A program made the position numbers and the translations under genes. A DNA stretch of 32,548 nucleotides from Schizochytrium sp. CCTCC M209059 (lineage: Eukaryota > Sar > Bigyra > Thraustochytrida > Thraustochytriidae), in the NCBI GenBank assembly GCA_000818945.1, contig KN805439.1, forward strand, positions 44,814 to 77,361, in the 5' to 3' direction. A model generated the notes under the pieces. The model was not told the origin of the DNA, ran no database searches, and saw nothing but the letters and a program-made list of their open reading frames with translations. Position 1 is the stretch's first letter; the number at the start of each line of letters is the position of its first letter. Shown piece after piece: positions 24,732 through 32,548 of this stretch.

Positions 24732-25691
24732 TTAACGGATCATCTCCTCGGCCTCGGGCGCACCCTGGCGCTCCTTGCTGTTCTTCTTCTTGTCGTTGTC
24801 GGCGCAGCAGCAGCAACAGCACTTGGGCACGCAGGGGCAAGCGTAGCCACACCACCAGCAATCGCAGAGTCGGCCCTCGCAAATGGTGCGATGATCTTCA
24901 AAAAAGGTAAAGTCGATCTGCAAAACAGCGGCAATGAGGGCCATCTTGATGGCCGGGTGGAGCTCCTTGTCAAAGTCGAGCTTGAAGTTGTCAGCCTCAG
25001 TGACAAGCTCCATGGCCACACCCTTGAGGGAATCGGGGGCAAGCTTGCGCACGCCACCAGTGCGGCGACCCTCGTTATCATAGAGGTGGAAGTTGGCGCC
25101 GCAGCAATCGCAGACCATGCAAAAGGGGCCATAGAGGTTTGCCTTTGTCTGGCCCTGGCGGTCCTTGATACGCCAGGTGGGCCAGCAGCAGCCACCGTGG
25201 CAAAATGGGACCTCGACGCGGGAGATGAGCGTCCGACTTGACTCGTGGCCGATCTGATTGTTGTCCTGGTCAACGAGGTAGTGGACATCGACGCGGTGGT
25301 TGCAAAAGGGGATGAGGGCGAGTCCACAGAAGCGGAACTTGCGCTTGAAAACGAGCGCGGCCTTGTCCTTCGTGCCGGTCTGATCGTAGACCTTGACGCG
25401 AAAGGGGCGGTTTTCGCCGCAGCAGAGGCGGTAGCAGCACATGGTCTTTTCCTTCATGCGAAAGAGCTGAACCTTGCCGTCCTTGTCGAAGATGGTGTAC
25501 TCGTTACTCTGCTCGTACCACGTGGTGAGCTGCTCGAGAATTTCCCACTCCTGACGAATGAAGAGGCCGTCGAGGTCCTTGAGCAGGTTCAGACCGGCGT
25601 AGTTAAGCGGCGTGCCGGACTCCTCGGCGGCCATCTTCATGCGCACCACCTCCACGCCGAGGGGCGCGTCGCTGTCGACCTTGTAGGCCAT
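24732..25691 (-). CDS. Phospholipid scramblase family protein
   Basis: Scramblases move phospholipids between bilayer leaflets in a calcium-dependent, ATP-independent way. From the ATG at 25689-25691 the protein has 319 residues, the usual family length. It shows the twelve-strand barrel sequence typical of the family (NEYTIFDKDGKVQLFRMKE at 63-81, then CCYRLCCGENRPFRVKVYD) and the paired repeat RIKDRQGQTKANLYGPFC. Residues 232-243 (EADNFKLDFDKE) match the acidic calcium-binding loop, followed directly by the predicted membrane helix (~245-264). CC motifs at 85-86 and 90-91 could be palmitoylated. Unusually, a tail after the helix (271-296) carries about 14 cysteines ending in CCCCCC, then a charged end. 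The frame is open further up to 25982, but only with a non-ATG codon or an unlikely extension. ATG 25689 lies in GCAAGATGGCC. Confidence 0.93.
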   Translation of the reverse strand: MAYKVDSDAPLGVEVVRMKMAAEESGTPLNYAGLNLLKDLDGLFIRQEWEILEQLTTWYEQSNEYTIFDKDGKVQLFRMKEKTMCCYRLCCGENRPFRVKVYDQTGTKDKAALVFKRKFRFCGLALIPFCNHRVDVHYLVDQDNNQIGHESSRTLISRVEVPFCHGGCCWPTWRIKDRQGQTKANLYGPFCMVCDCCGANFHLYDNEGRRTGGVRKLAPDSLKGVAMELVTEADNFKLDFDKELHPAIKMALIAAVLQIDFTFFEDHRTICEGRLCDCWWCGYACPCVPKCCCCCCADNDKKKNSKERQGAPEAEEMIR

Positions 25692-26445
25692 CTTGCTCGC
25701 TGACCTCTTCTCTCTGTGCGTCGCGGCCGCGCTTCTGCGAGGGCTCGAAGACACGCACGACGGCGGGACCTTCTTCTCGTCGGTCTTCTTCCCCCGCTCG
25801 ATGCTGCTCTGCTGTTTGCCCTCATACTGTCTGTCTATGCTCTCCAAGTTTTCCAGCACGCGATTGGCACGTGCACCGCGCTCCCACCTGGCGCAGTAAC
25901 GTTCGCACACCTTCTCCATCACTTCCTTCATGCCCCACCTGTCCCCTTTTTCATCCCACCGGACCCAGCGACAAAGCCGCACACCCCCTTAATCATGTTG
26001 AATCCGACGCGCGTCCACTCGGGCCTTGATCTCCTGTAATTCCGTATTACGTAATATCCTTGATGTCTCATTATCGTTCTCGATTGCCGCGATTTGAGAG
26101 AGAGGCGGAAGTTTCGTCCACCTCGACCCCGTTCAAGTTCGGGTTGGCGGCTTGGGCGGCGGCCAGGCGGGCCTCCGTGATGACGATGGAGTTGGCTGAT
26201 GGAGGAGATGAGGTGTGATGAAACTCACCGCGCCAGGACCCGTCACTGGCAGATCAGATCACACGCGGCCGCCGCACACCCCCTCGCTCTCTCTCTAAGT
26301 TCCTGCCCTCCCACTCTATCTATCTTCTTAATATCTATCTCTCTCTCTCTCTCTCAAGGCTTGCTCGCTTGCCACGACCACTACGAGTATACTGTAGGAT
26401 ACAGCATTTTTTGTAGCACCATGAGGCCCGCGCTGCAGCGGCAAC

Positions 26446-26538
26446 CACCTTAACGCGCGACCCCGGCGCGATGAAGCGCGGCGGCGGCGGGAGGCTCGCG
26501 CAAGCAGGCCGCGCGCAGGCGAGGCACCTTAACGCGCG
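26446..26538 (+). repeat. 14-bp direct repeats 79 bases apart
   Basis: CACCTTAACGCGCG occurs identically at 26446-26459 and 26525-26538. The interval is GC-rich with no frame of note. It may be a duplicated protein-binding site or the remnant of a short insertion with target duplication. Confidence 0.6.
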
Positions 26539-27449
26539 CGTCATTACTCTTGGAAACTCGCGCTGCTCGCAGCGCCGGCGAGCGTGCGCACCGCGCTCGA
26601 GACCTGGCCCGACCTGGCCCGAGCTCGCCCGCTCGCCCGCTCTCTGCCGCCGTGGCTCTCGGCCGCTCGCCGCTCGTCGCTCGTGGCTCCAGCGATCGTT
26701 GCTCTAGCGATCGTGGCTGCGCGAGAAACGTGCGGCTGCGAGAGTAGTAGTCCGTTCGTCGCTTTCGTTTTTTTTTTATCGTTCATTGCTGCGCGCGATG
26801 GCCACGACCACTGGCTGCCGGCTGCCGAGGCAGGGGGGCTGGCTGGCGCGGTGGCTGGCTGCTGCAGCTGCGCACGAGCCCGCCAGTGGTCGCCGCGGGC
26901 CTCGCAGTCGCGTCAGTCGCGCGGCGTCTGCGGATTCCAGGGCGCCAGAGAGGGGGAGAAAGAAGATCGTGCGTGCACCAGGTGGTAGACGGGTGGGTCG
27001 TTATAATTTTTATTCTTTCTTTTTTTTTGGTAAAAAACCCGAGCAAGAGCAGCAGCAGGGAGCTTGGTCATGACACGGCGCCGCAGCGCTCGCTTCCGTA
27101 AAGGTGATGATGCAGCGGCTGCAGCTGCAGCGCGGCATCGCGGCTTGCAGGTGCTGGATGCGACGATGGACATCATGGTCGCCTTCCTCTTCTTCTTCGA
27201 GCATGGATATATCGGACGGCGGCACGTCGGGTCGACGCGAGGGCGTGGCTGCCTCCGGCGCAGCTGCTTCCATCCATTACAACGCATTACATTACGTTTT
27301 TTGCACACGCTCGCTCGCTCGCTCGCTCGCGCACACACACACGCGCGCAGGGACTCGAGGATGATTTTGCATTGCAACGTGACACAGTAGGTTGGCTTCC
27401 AGTTGCTGTTTTTCTCGAGCCACTTGTGCAGCACGGTGCAATACTGCTG

Positions 27450-27497
27450 TGCAATGCAGTGCAATACAATGCAATGCAATGCAATACAATGCAATGC
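27450..27497 (+). repeat. TGCAA pentamer microsatellite
   Basis: About nine TGCAA units, with variants TACAA and TGCAG, lie in non-coding sequence about 1 kb upstream of the phosphagen kinase gene. Confidence 0.85.
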
Positions 27498-28089
27498 GGA
27501 GCGGCCGTCATGTCATGCATGTTCTGTTATCTTATTTATGCGCTGCAGAACAGAAGATCATCCTGGCGAGCAAATCTCCATCGCACCAGGTACGTGAGCG
27601 AGCGCGCGCCCGCGTCGGCGAGGCGCGGGCGAGGAAATGCGAAGGCGAGGAAAGGAGCGCGAGCGCGAGCGCGCGGCAGGCAAGGCGAGCGTGCGCGGCG
27701 TGCGCGGGAGGTTGGGATACGGGATGGCGATGGCGAGACCCCCTCGCACGAGGACGCGCTCGAGGAGGACAGCGGCAGAGTCTGCCTGGAGACAGGCTGG
27801 CGGCGGAGAGAGGTCGAGGGCGGCGAAGTGGGCTTCGTGTTGCGCGCGGAGATGTGCGAGAGGGAGATCGAGAGGTCGAGCAGAGAGATAGTGGCCACCC
27901 TCTTCGGCCTGCGGTACGAGACGAGAGCCTGCGCGTGTTCGTTGTATATATATTGTAATGTATCGTATCGCCGAGGTCACAATGAGCTCCACTTGCACGG
28001 CGAGTCCAAGTCGCTCGGCAGCAGCGTCAAGGTCAAAGATCAAGATTCGTCGGTACTGTTGGTGGTGGCGGTGCTATTGTGTCGTAGAA

Positions 28090-28134
28090 GCGGCAGCAGC
28101 AGCACCAGCAACAACAGCAGCAGCACCAGCGGGT
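28090..28134 (+). repeat. CAG/CAA/CCAG-rich low-complexity tract
   Basis: The stretch is built of CAG, CAC and CAA triplets with interruptions, about 360-400 bases upstream of the phosphagen kinase ATG. On either strand it would read as homopolymer-like protein, but no gene covers it. Confidence 0.8.
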
Positions 28135-28493
28135 GGGCCTTAGATGGATGGATGGATTGCGCAGTCCGCGCCGCGTCCATGGCAAGTCCATGCGGAGGCC
28201 TGGCGAGGCGGGACTGCGCGGCGCGGCGCGGCGCGCGGTAGAGTGGACCGACAAGGAGAGCGAGAGCGAGAGCGCGAGGCCAAGCAGAGCAGAGCAGAGC
28301 CCCAACCCAACCCGAGACGAGACGAGAGTGACAGCGAGAGGGCCCGTGAGTGCGCACACGCACAAACACATCAAAATAAATATTATTCGTTGCTCGTACG
28401 TACTGACGGAAGGAAGACGACCGAGGATAGGACGCAGACAGAACAGAACAGAACAGCGGGCGACGGACTAGAAGAGCGAAAAACAACAACAGA

Positions 28494-29774
28494 ATGTTTT
28501 CGAGGAGCGCAGGACGCAAGGGCGTGCAGATCGCGCTGGCCGCAGCGGGTCTCGCGGGCGGAGCCGGCGTGCTCGCGGCGACCGGTTCGACCGCGCAGAA
28601 CAAGGGCAACATCCTTGACGAGATGAACGACCGCCTTAAGCGCATCGAGTCGATGCTCGGCGCCGACTCCTGGAAGGGTTTCCTGGAGAAGATCGAGAGC
28701 ATCAAGAAGTCCAACCCGGACAACCTCATGGCTAAGCACTTTGACGCCAAGTATTTTGAGTCCCTCTCCGAGGACCTCAAGGTCCGCCTCGAGAAGATCT
28801 GCCGCTCCGGCGTTGAGAACGCCGACTCCGGCATGGGCGCCTACGCCATGAGCCCCGATGACTACGACGTCTTCGAGCCCTACCTCGACGCGGTCATCCG
28901 CGACTACCACAAGATCAAGGGCAACGTGCAGCACGTCACCAACTGGGACCTTGACACCGTCAAGGACAAGCTCCCCGCCGGCGGTGTTCTCGACCTCACC
29001 AAGCTCGGTCTCGGCACCACCTCGATGCGCGTGCGCGTCGGCCGTAACCTGGCCAACTACCCGCTCCCCGGCAACATGACCAAGGAGGACCGCCTCAACC
29101 TCGAAAAGGACATGATCCAGGCCTTCAAGAAGCTCATGGAGGACCCGGCCTACGGCGGCACCTACTACTCGCTCACCCCGGGCACCGAGTACAGCATCAC
29201 CGACGAAAAGTACAAGGAGCTCGTCAACAACCGCGTCATGTTCAAGGACATGGCCAACGATTCGTACCTCGCCAGCGCCGGCATTGCCTCCGAGTGGCCC
29301 TACGGCCGTGGCTGCTACCAGAGCGCTGATGGCCAGTTCATCGTCTGGGTTGGCGAGGAGGACCACCTCCGCATCATGTGCATGAAGAAGGGCACCGTTC
29401 TCAACGAGGTCTTTGACCGTCTCCGCGTCGCCTGCGGCGTCGTCGAGGATGCCGCCGGCAAGTTCGCCCACAGCAAGAAGTACGGCTACGTCACCTCGTG
29501 CCCCACCAACCTCGGCACCGGCATGCGCGCCTCGATCCACATCAAGGTCCCCAACCTCACCTCGGACGGCACCGACGCCAAGGCCAAGGCCATCTGCAAG
29601 CCCCTCGGCCTCAGCGTGCGCGGCGTCGGCGGCGAGCACACCCCGATTGGCGCCGACGGCACCGTCGACATCTCCCCCTCGGCCCGTCTCTGCATCCAGG
29701 AGGCTGAGATCATCGGTGCTCTCTACGAGGGCATTGAGTCGCTCCTCAAGGAGGAGAACAAGGCCAAGCTCTAA
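28494..29774 (+). CDS. Mitochondrial-type phosphagen kinase (arginine or taurocyamine kinase-like)
   Basis: Phosphagen kinases transfer phosphate reversibly between ATP and a guanidino compound, buffering ATP. The 426 residues contain the active-site motif SCPTNLGTGMRASIHI (reactive Cys336), the ATP-binding arginine block TTSMRVRVGRNLANYPLPG, EEDHLRIMCMKKG (~288-300) and RGVGGEHTPIG (Glu381, matching Glu314 of horseshoe crab arginine kinase). The guanidino-specificity loop DSGMGAYA (111-118) matches the arginine-kinase SGxGxY pattern more than creatine kinase. The N-terminus (MFSRSAGRKG, then a hydrophobic Ala/Gly/Leu stretch to ~30) resembles a bipartite presequence for the mitochondrial intermembrane space. 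Residues 40-75 form a charged helical insert. Odd: Gly287 replaces the usual Asn before EEDH. Codons are almost all C/G-ending, suggesting high expression. The ATG at 28494 follows AACAACAGA. Confidence 0.94.
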   Translation: MFSRSAGRKGVQIALAAAGLAGGAGVLAATGSTAQNKGNILDEMNDRLKRIESMLGADSWKGFLEKIESIKKSNPDNLMAKHFDAKYFESLSEDLKVRLEKICRSGVENADSGMGAYAMSPDDYDVFEPYLDAVIRDYHKIKGNVQHVTNWDLDTVKDKLPAGGVLDLTKLGLGTTSMRVRVGRNLANYPLPGNMTKEDRLNLEKDMIQAFKKLMEDPAYGGTYYSLTPGTEYSITDEKYKELVNNRVMFKDMANDSYLASAGIASEWPYGRGCYQSADGQFIVWVGEEDHLRIMCMKKGTVLNEVFDRLRVACGVVEDAAGKFAHSKKYGYVTSCPTNLGTGMRASIHIKVPNLTSDGTDAKAKAICKPLGLSVRGVGGEHTPIGADGTVDISPSARLCIQEAEIIGALYEGIESLLKEENKAKL

Positions 29775-30333
29775 GTGTCTCGCGCAGCTCCAGCCTTTTT
29801 CTTTCTTCTTCCAACGATTAGCCCCATTTGAACAGCAAGTGAACAAATCTGAGTCTCTCCAGGGCGCACTTCATCCATCCCTCCATCCATCCATCCATTC
29901 ATTCATTCATTCATTTCTTTTCGCTTGTTCCTGCCAATCATCGGTTTTATTGCACGGAAGTGCGAGGCGTGAGCTTGCTTTCCTCTTTTAAGGGTCGTAT
30001 GCCTACTTGGGATCGATCGTCCACGCCTATTACGCTCTTGCGCCTTGACCGCGATTTCTGTTTCATCAAAGTCGAAGGTTCTGCCTTTAGGAAAACAAAG
30101 ATTCGACCCAGTCTGCTTCGGTTCTTGTGAAATTCGAAAGAAGGGTTAAAAAAATTGAAAAGTAAATGTTATTGTAGATTCAAACACGCTTGGGTCGGTG
30201 GACTGGCCATCAGCAAATTCACAGAACAGGAATGAAAAAGAGCAAGACAGTTTGGTTCAACGCGATGACTGCTTTGTGAGCTTGGGGAAACGAGCGCGCA
30301 CTCGATCAAAATGGAAAAACTTCGCTGTCTATA
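29775..30333. other. Convergent 3' spacer after the phosphagen kinase gene
   Basis: It has the two 3' ends of convergent genes: TTTCTTTCTT after the kinase stop, then a CATC/CATT microsatellite at 29871-29916, then AT-richer sequence. No gene is supported; small frames across it have no recognisable domain. Confidence 0.5.
29871..29916 (+). repeat. CATC/CATT tetranucleotide repeat
   Basis: Seven CATC-type units (one interrupted) are followed by about four CATT units, in the likely 3' untranslated region of the phosphagen kinase gene. Confidence 0.9.
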
Positions 30334-31386
30334 TTATCGACGACGAGAGCTCCGAGAAGAGGTCGATCCGCGCGTTACGCCTTCCGATAGCGTCCTTGCC
30401 AACCTTGGCGTCGATGGCTTGTCCTTGGGAGCTGCTGCCACCGGTGTCTTATCCATGGTCGTGTACCAGAGCACACCTGCGAAACAGACAACGATGCCAA
30501 GTTTATTGAGCATTGTCAGAGGCTTGTTGAAGAGCACCGAGCCCACAGCGATGATGCAGAGCCGACGGCAAATGTCTGCGATACTAAACGCGAGCGGAGA
30601 GACGCGCGCAGCAAAAAGAAAATTGCTCACGTACTCGGAGTGGTAAGCGACAGCGGCAACTACAGAAAGTGTAAGCGCTCCCTTCTCCACGCCTTGCTCG
30701 ATGAGCGCCACTGGCGCACCGCCGGCACGAATGAGAAGCGCAGAAAGATCCCAGAGGGCAAATGGCGACAGCACAACCGTCGCAATCGATGCCATCACAA
30801 GCTGCGCCTTGACGCCGCTCACATTCGTAGCCGAGATAGCAGCCTTGGACTTGATGTTTAGCATGGTTTGCAAACTCATGCTTGCGAGCGCTGCGACAAA
30901 GCCCGTCAGACTAAAGTCGAGATCGCTCCATGCTGCGAGCATGACACCAACTACCGTTGGAACGAGCGTGGCGTACACCATGGGCGCAAATGTGACGCCT
31001 TCGAATTTGTTCACAACCACAGTGGCAACAGGGATAGCGCTTTTGACCACATAAGTGAGCGTGATGCCCGCGAGGTTCAAGGCAACACCGTTCGAATAGT
31101 TGGCGCCGAGCAACAAAAGCGCGGGCACGATGAAAGCGCGTGTCAATTCGCCTCCGTCGACAGTCCGCAATTGCGCCTTGGAGCTATCCGCTGCGTTGGC
31201 AACGTGGCCAAGTGCGGAGCTGCCCGCAAAGCGGACATAGGTCAGCCAGAACGGTGATGCTAGCGCGTCCAGAAAGGCCGTGTTCGCGTACGTGGAGAGC
31301 ACCGCCGACGTGGCGAACCACCACACCCCGATGACCGCCACTTCGCTGCACGCGACGTCGCTGCCGGCTCCTCGCCCCTCGCCCAT
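30334..31386 (-). CDS. TPT-family (drug/metabolite superfamily) solute transporter
   Basis: From the ATG at 31384-31386 the protein has 350 residues and about ten hydrophobic segments. It fits the triose-phosphate translocator/nucleotide-sugar transporter branch of the drug/metabolite superfamily: GVALNLAGITLTYVVKSAIPV (split as residues ~100-120), then PTVVGVMLAAWSDLDFSLTG and a second half ending VSPLAFSIADICRRLCIIA and FNKPLTMLNKLGIVVCFAGV. Basic residues fall where phosphate-binding residues of plastid translocators lie: Lys115 in VVKSAIP and Arg274-Arg275 in ICRRLC, with Tyr248 also in the second half. This hints at a phosphorylated substrate, but many Golgi and ER members share the fold. 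No transit peptide is seen; the C-terminus is Ser/Arg-rich (SRSSRRR) and probably cytosolic. The frame continues 14 codons up to a GTG, but no ATG exists there. Convergent with the phosphagen kinase gene. Confidence 0.9.
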   Translation of the reverse strand: MGEGRGAGSDVACSEVAVIGVWWFATSAVLSTYANTAFLDALASPFWLTYVRFAGSSALGHVANAADSSKAQLRTVDGGELTRAFIVPALLLLGANYSNGVALNLAGITLTYVVKSAIPVATVVVNKFEGVTFAPMVYATLVPTVVGVMLAAWSDLDFSLTGFVAALASMSLQTMLNIKSKAAISATNVSGVKAQLVMASIATVVLSPFALWDLSALLIRAGGAPVALIEQGVEKGALTLSVVAAVAYHSEYVSNFLFAARVSPLAFSIADICRRLCIIAVGSVLFNKPLTMLNKLGIVVCFAGVLWYTTMDKTPVAAAPKDKPSTPRLARTLSEGVTRGSTSSRSSRRR

Positions 31387-32548
31387 CTTCTTCGTTGCTG
31401 ATTCTGCTCTGCTGTCGCAACAGACCACCAGGGGAAGGAAAAGCTGATTTTGGTCAAGCTGGATGTTGACCGGTGGCCATCAGGAATCGGCACATCAAGC
31501 GACGACAGAGAAGCAACACCGTTATTAATTTGACCACGCGCAGGACTTTTTGTCATAATCAAGCGGAGGGAAACACCATGGGCAATCGAATAATCGATGA
31601 TACTTTGGAAGGGTCTTTGTCGTGAAGGCATGGTATGTATACATACATACCTTGTGGAGGTTGGGCTTAGTTCTTGGTGCGGGCTATCTAACCTTCTTCA
31701 GCCTCATGGTGCGATACCCACCCTGTGGTGTGCGTGCTCTTTTGGCGTCTCGTTTCGGGTTCTTCACGAACGAGGCTATCTGAAACTGTCCGTTCTACGA
31801 CATGCCAACGCTCTAAACCTCATCGTTCAACAGATACCCTGCGTTGAACAAAGAAACAGCCTAATAATTCTTTACATTGATGCGCAGGTGGTTCTTGTTC
31901 ACCTCCCGATATTTTGGCATTGCTGTTTCCGTAACGAGGCACTTATGAATCTTGGTCACGATGCCACCCTGTAATTAATGACTTTCTCTCTGTCAGAACT
32001 CTGTATGCTCGGCGAAAAGTGAATTATTGCTGAGAACGGTGGACCCACGACTCGTACATATTCTTGGCGCACTCTCGACTCTTTTCCCTTGCTCTTGTCC
32101 AAATCGAAACAAGCCATCAAGAACATAGTCTGAGAGGTTGTTGACCGTCAATACCGTCGATCCTCGTACTCTGATGCAAGATGGCAAGAATTGCCCTCTA
32201 CCTTGCAAAAGGTGGAGCCATGAAGACGACAATCGTGGCAAGGGATGTGCGTTGCGTGTAGATGGAGCACACAAATAGAATTCAAGGCAAGAAAAGTAGT
32301 AGCAGCAGCAGGAGGAGAAAAAGAACAAAACGAAGGGCTAGGCCCGCGGCTTTATCGTTGCGACACAAGATATTTTTGGATGAAGGGGTGGGGTGCGATA
32401 GGGTCTGGAGGCGGCGGCTGTGTCCTTTAAAAAGTCGCGCGAATTCCGGGCGCCGAGCTTGCCCCGAAAGAGGGACGAAAGGCGGGCGGCGCGGCGCCAA
32501 GAGACGCGGCGGCAAAGACGTCGACGCTTTGAGAGGGGGGGGGGGGGG
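31387..32548. other. Terminal region, no supported gene
   Basis: It starts with the promoter side of the TPT-family gene. A 125-codon frame from ATG 31597 to 31974 has no recognisable domain. A - strand frame at 31993-32328 has no ATG but contains two similar RGSTVL blocks, reflecting a degenerate DNA duplication at ~32035-32065 and ~32143-32175. ATACATACATAC lies near 31637-31650. The right end is a run of 14 G. Confidence 0.5.
32535..32548 (+). repeat. G14 run at the window end
   Basis: Fourteen consecutive G bases close the window. It may be genuine or mark a sequence/contig end. Confidence 0.9.

Larger units (their letters stand above)
25692..28493. other. Large repeat-rich divergent spacer, no supported gene
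   Basis: About 2.8 kb separate the start codons of the scramblase and phosphagen kinase genes, so both promoters lie here. It holds a CT microsatellite near 26336-26357, 14-base direct repeats CACCTTAACGCGCG at 26446 and 26525, CTCGCTCG repeats at 27308-27330, a TGCAA repeat at 27450-27497, GAGCGC runs near 27655-27675, a TATATATAT patch at ~27943-27952, a CAG/CCAGCAA tract at 28090-28134 and an AT-rich patch AAAATAAATATTATT at 28374-28388. Frames here are short, overlap on both strands and are Arg/Ala/Ser-rich. A - strand frame from ATG 27273 has a slightly more protein-like start (ending around 27130), but no recognisable domain. Confidence 0.5.

Noticed and set aside
27010..27273. Small - strand frame starting at ATG 27273
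   Set aside because: The first ~45 residues look faintly protein-like, but it then becomes Cys/Ser low complexity with no domain or splice evidence.
28383..29846. 487-codon frame on the - strand opposite the phosphagen kinase
   Set aside because: The kinase is unmistakable, and its extreme C/G-ending codons suppress stops on the opposite strand. The antisense product is Val/Leu/Gly/Asp-rich with no domain.

Overview
The window looks like a gene-rich piece of a nuclear eukaryotic genome, most likely a stramenopile and probably a thraustochytrid (Labyrinthulomycetes). The reasons are: GC-rich genes that are mostly single long open frames, strong G/C preference at third codon positions, an F-box helicase, a mitochondrial ribosomal protein, an SPPL2-type intramembrane protease, a phospholipid scramblase and a mitochondrial-type phosphagen kinase, plus Pro/Thr linkers (APT/PTxxP) of a kind common in stramenopile secreted proteins. 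The taxon is inferred; no organelle or rRNA marker is present. I saw no virus, transposase, CRISPR array, tRNA or rRNA.

Layout: a putative nuclear DNA-binding protein (+, 268-1221) faces a J-domain protein (-, 2639-3514) across a pyrimidine tract and a perfect 42-copy 14-bp array. A long GC-rich and then AT-richer spacer (3515-7048) holds a perfect 68-copy TTGC array. Class II DAHP synthase follows (+, 7049-8458). A secreted subtilisin-like protease lacking a visible start codon (+, 9518-11605) converges, 87 bases apart, with a large HIRAN/F-box/UvrD helicase of the FBH1 type (-, 11693-15442). Then come an HSPA12-like HSP70 relative (-, 15982-18324), a DAP3/mS29 mitoribosomal GTP-binding protein (-, 20260-21654) head to head with an SPPL2-like aspartyl protease (+, 22220-24211), a phospholipid scramblase (-, 24732-25691), a phosphagen kinase with a mitochondrial-type leader (+, 28494-29774) and a TPT-family transporter (-, 30334-31386). 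The last 1.1 kb has no convincing gene and ends in a G run.

The genes do not form one pathway. They are housekeeping genes in alternating convergent and divergent pairs: aromatic amino-acid synthesis, protein folding, secreted and intramembrane proteolysis, replication-fork repair, mitochondrial translation and energy buffering, lipid scrambling and solute export. Spacers are rich in simple repeats (CAG, CTG, TTGC, TTCG, CT, GAG, CATC, TGCAA).

Most interesting: the HIRAN + F-box + UvrD architecture with two PIP-like motifs in one protein; two very long, perfect, adenine-free (+ strand) tandem arrays; a perfect 11-bp-stem hairpin downstream of the first gene; two genes whose first exon or start cannot be seen; and a scramblase with a cysteine-packed tail after its membrane segment.
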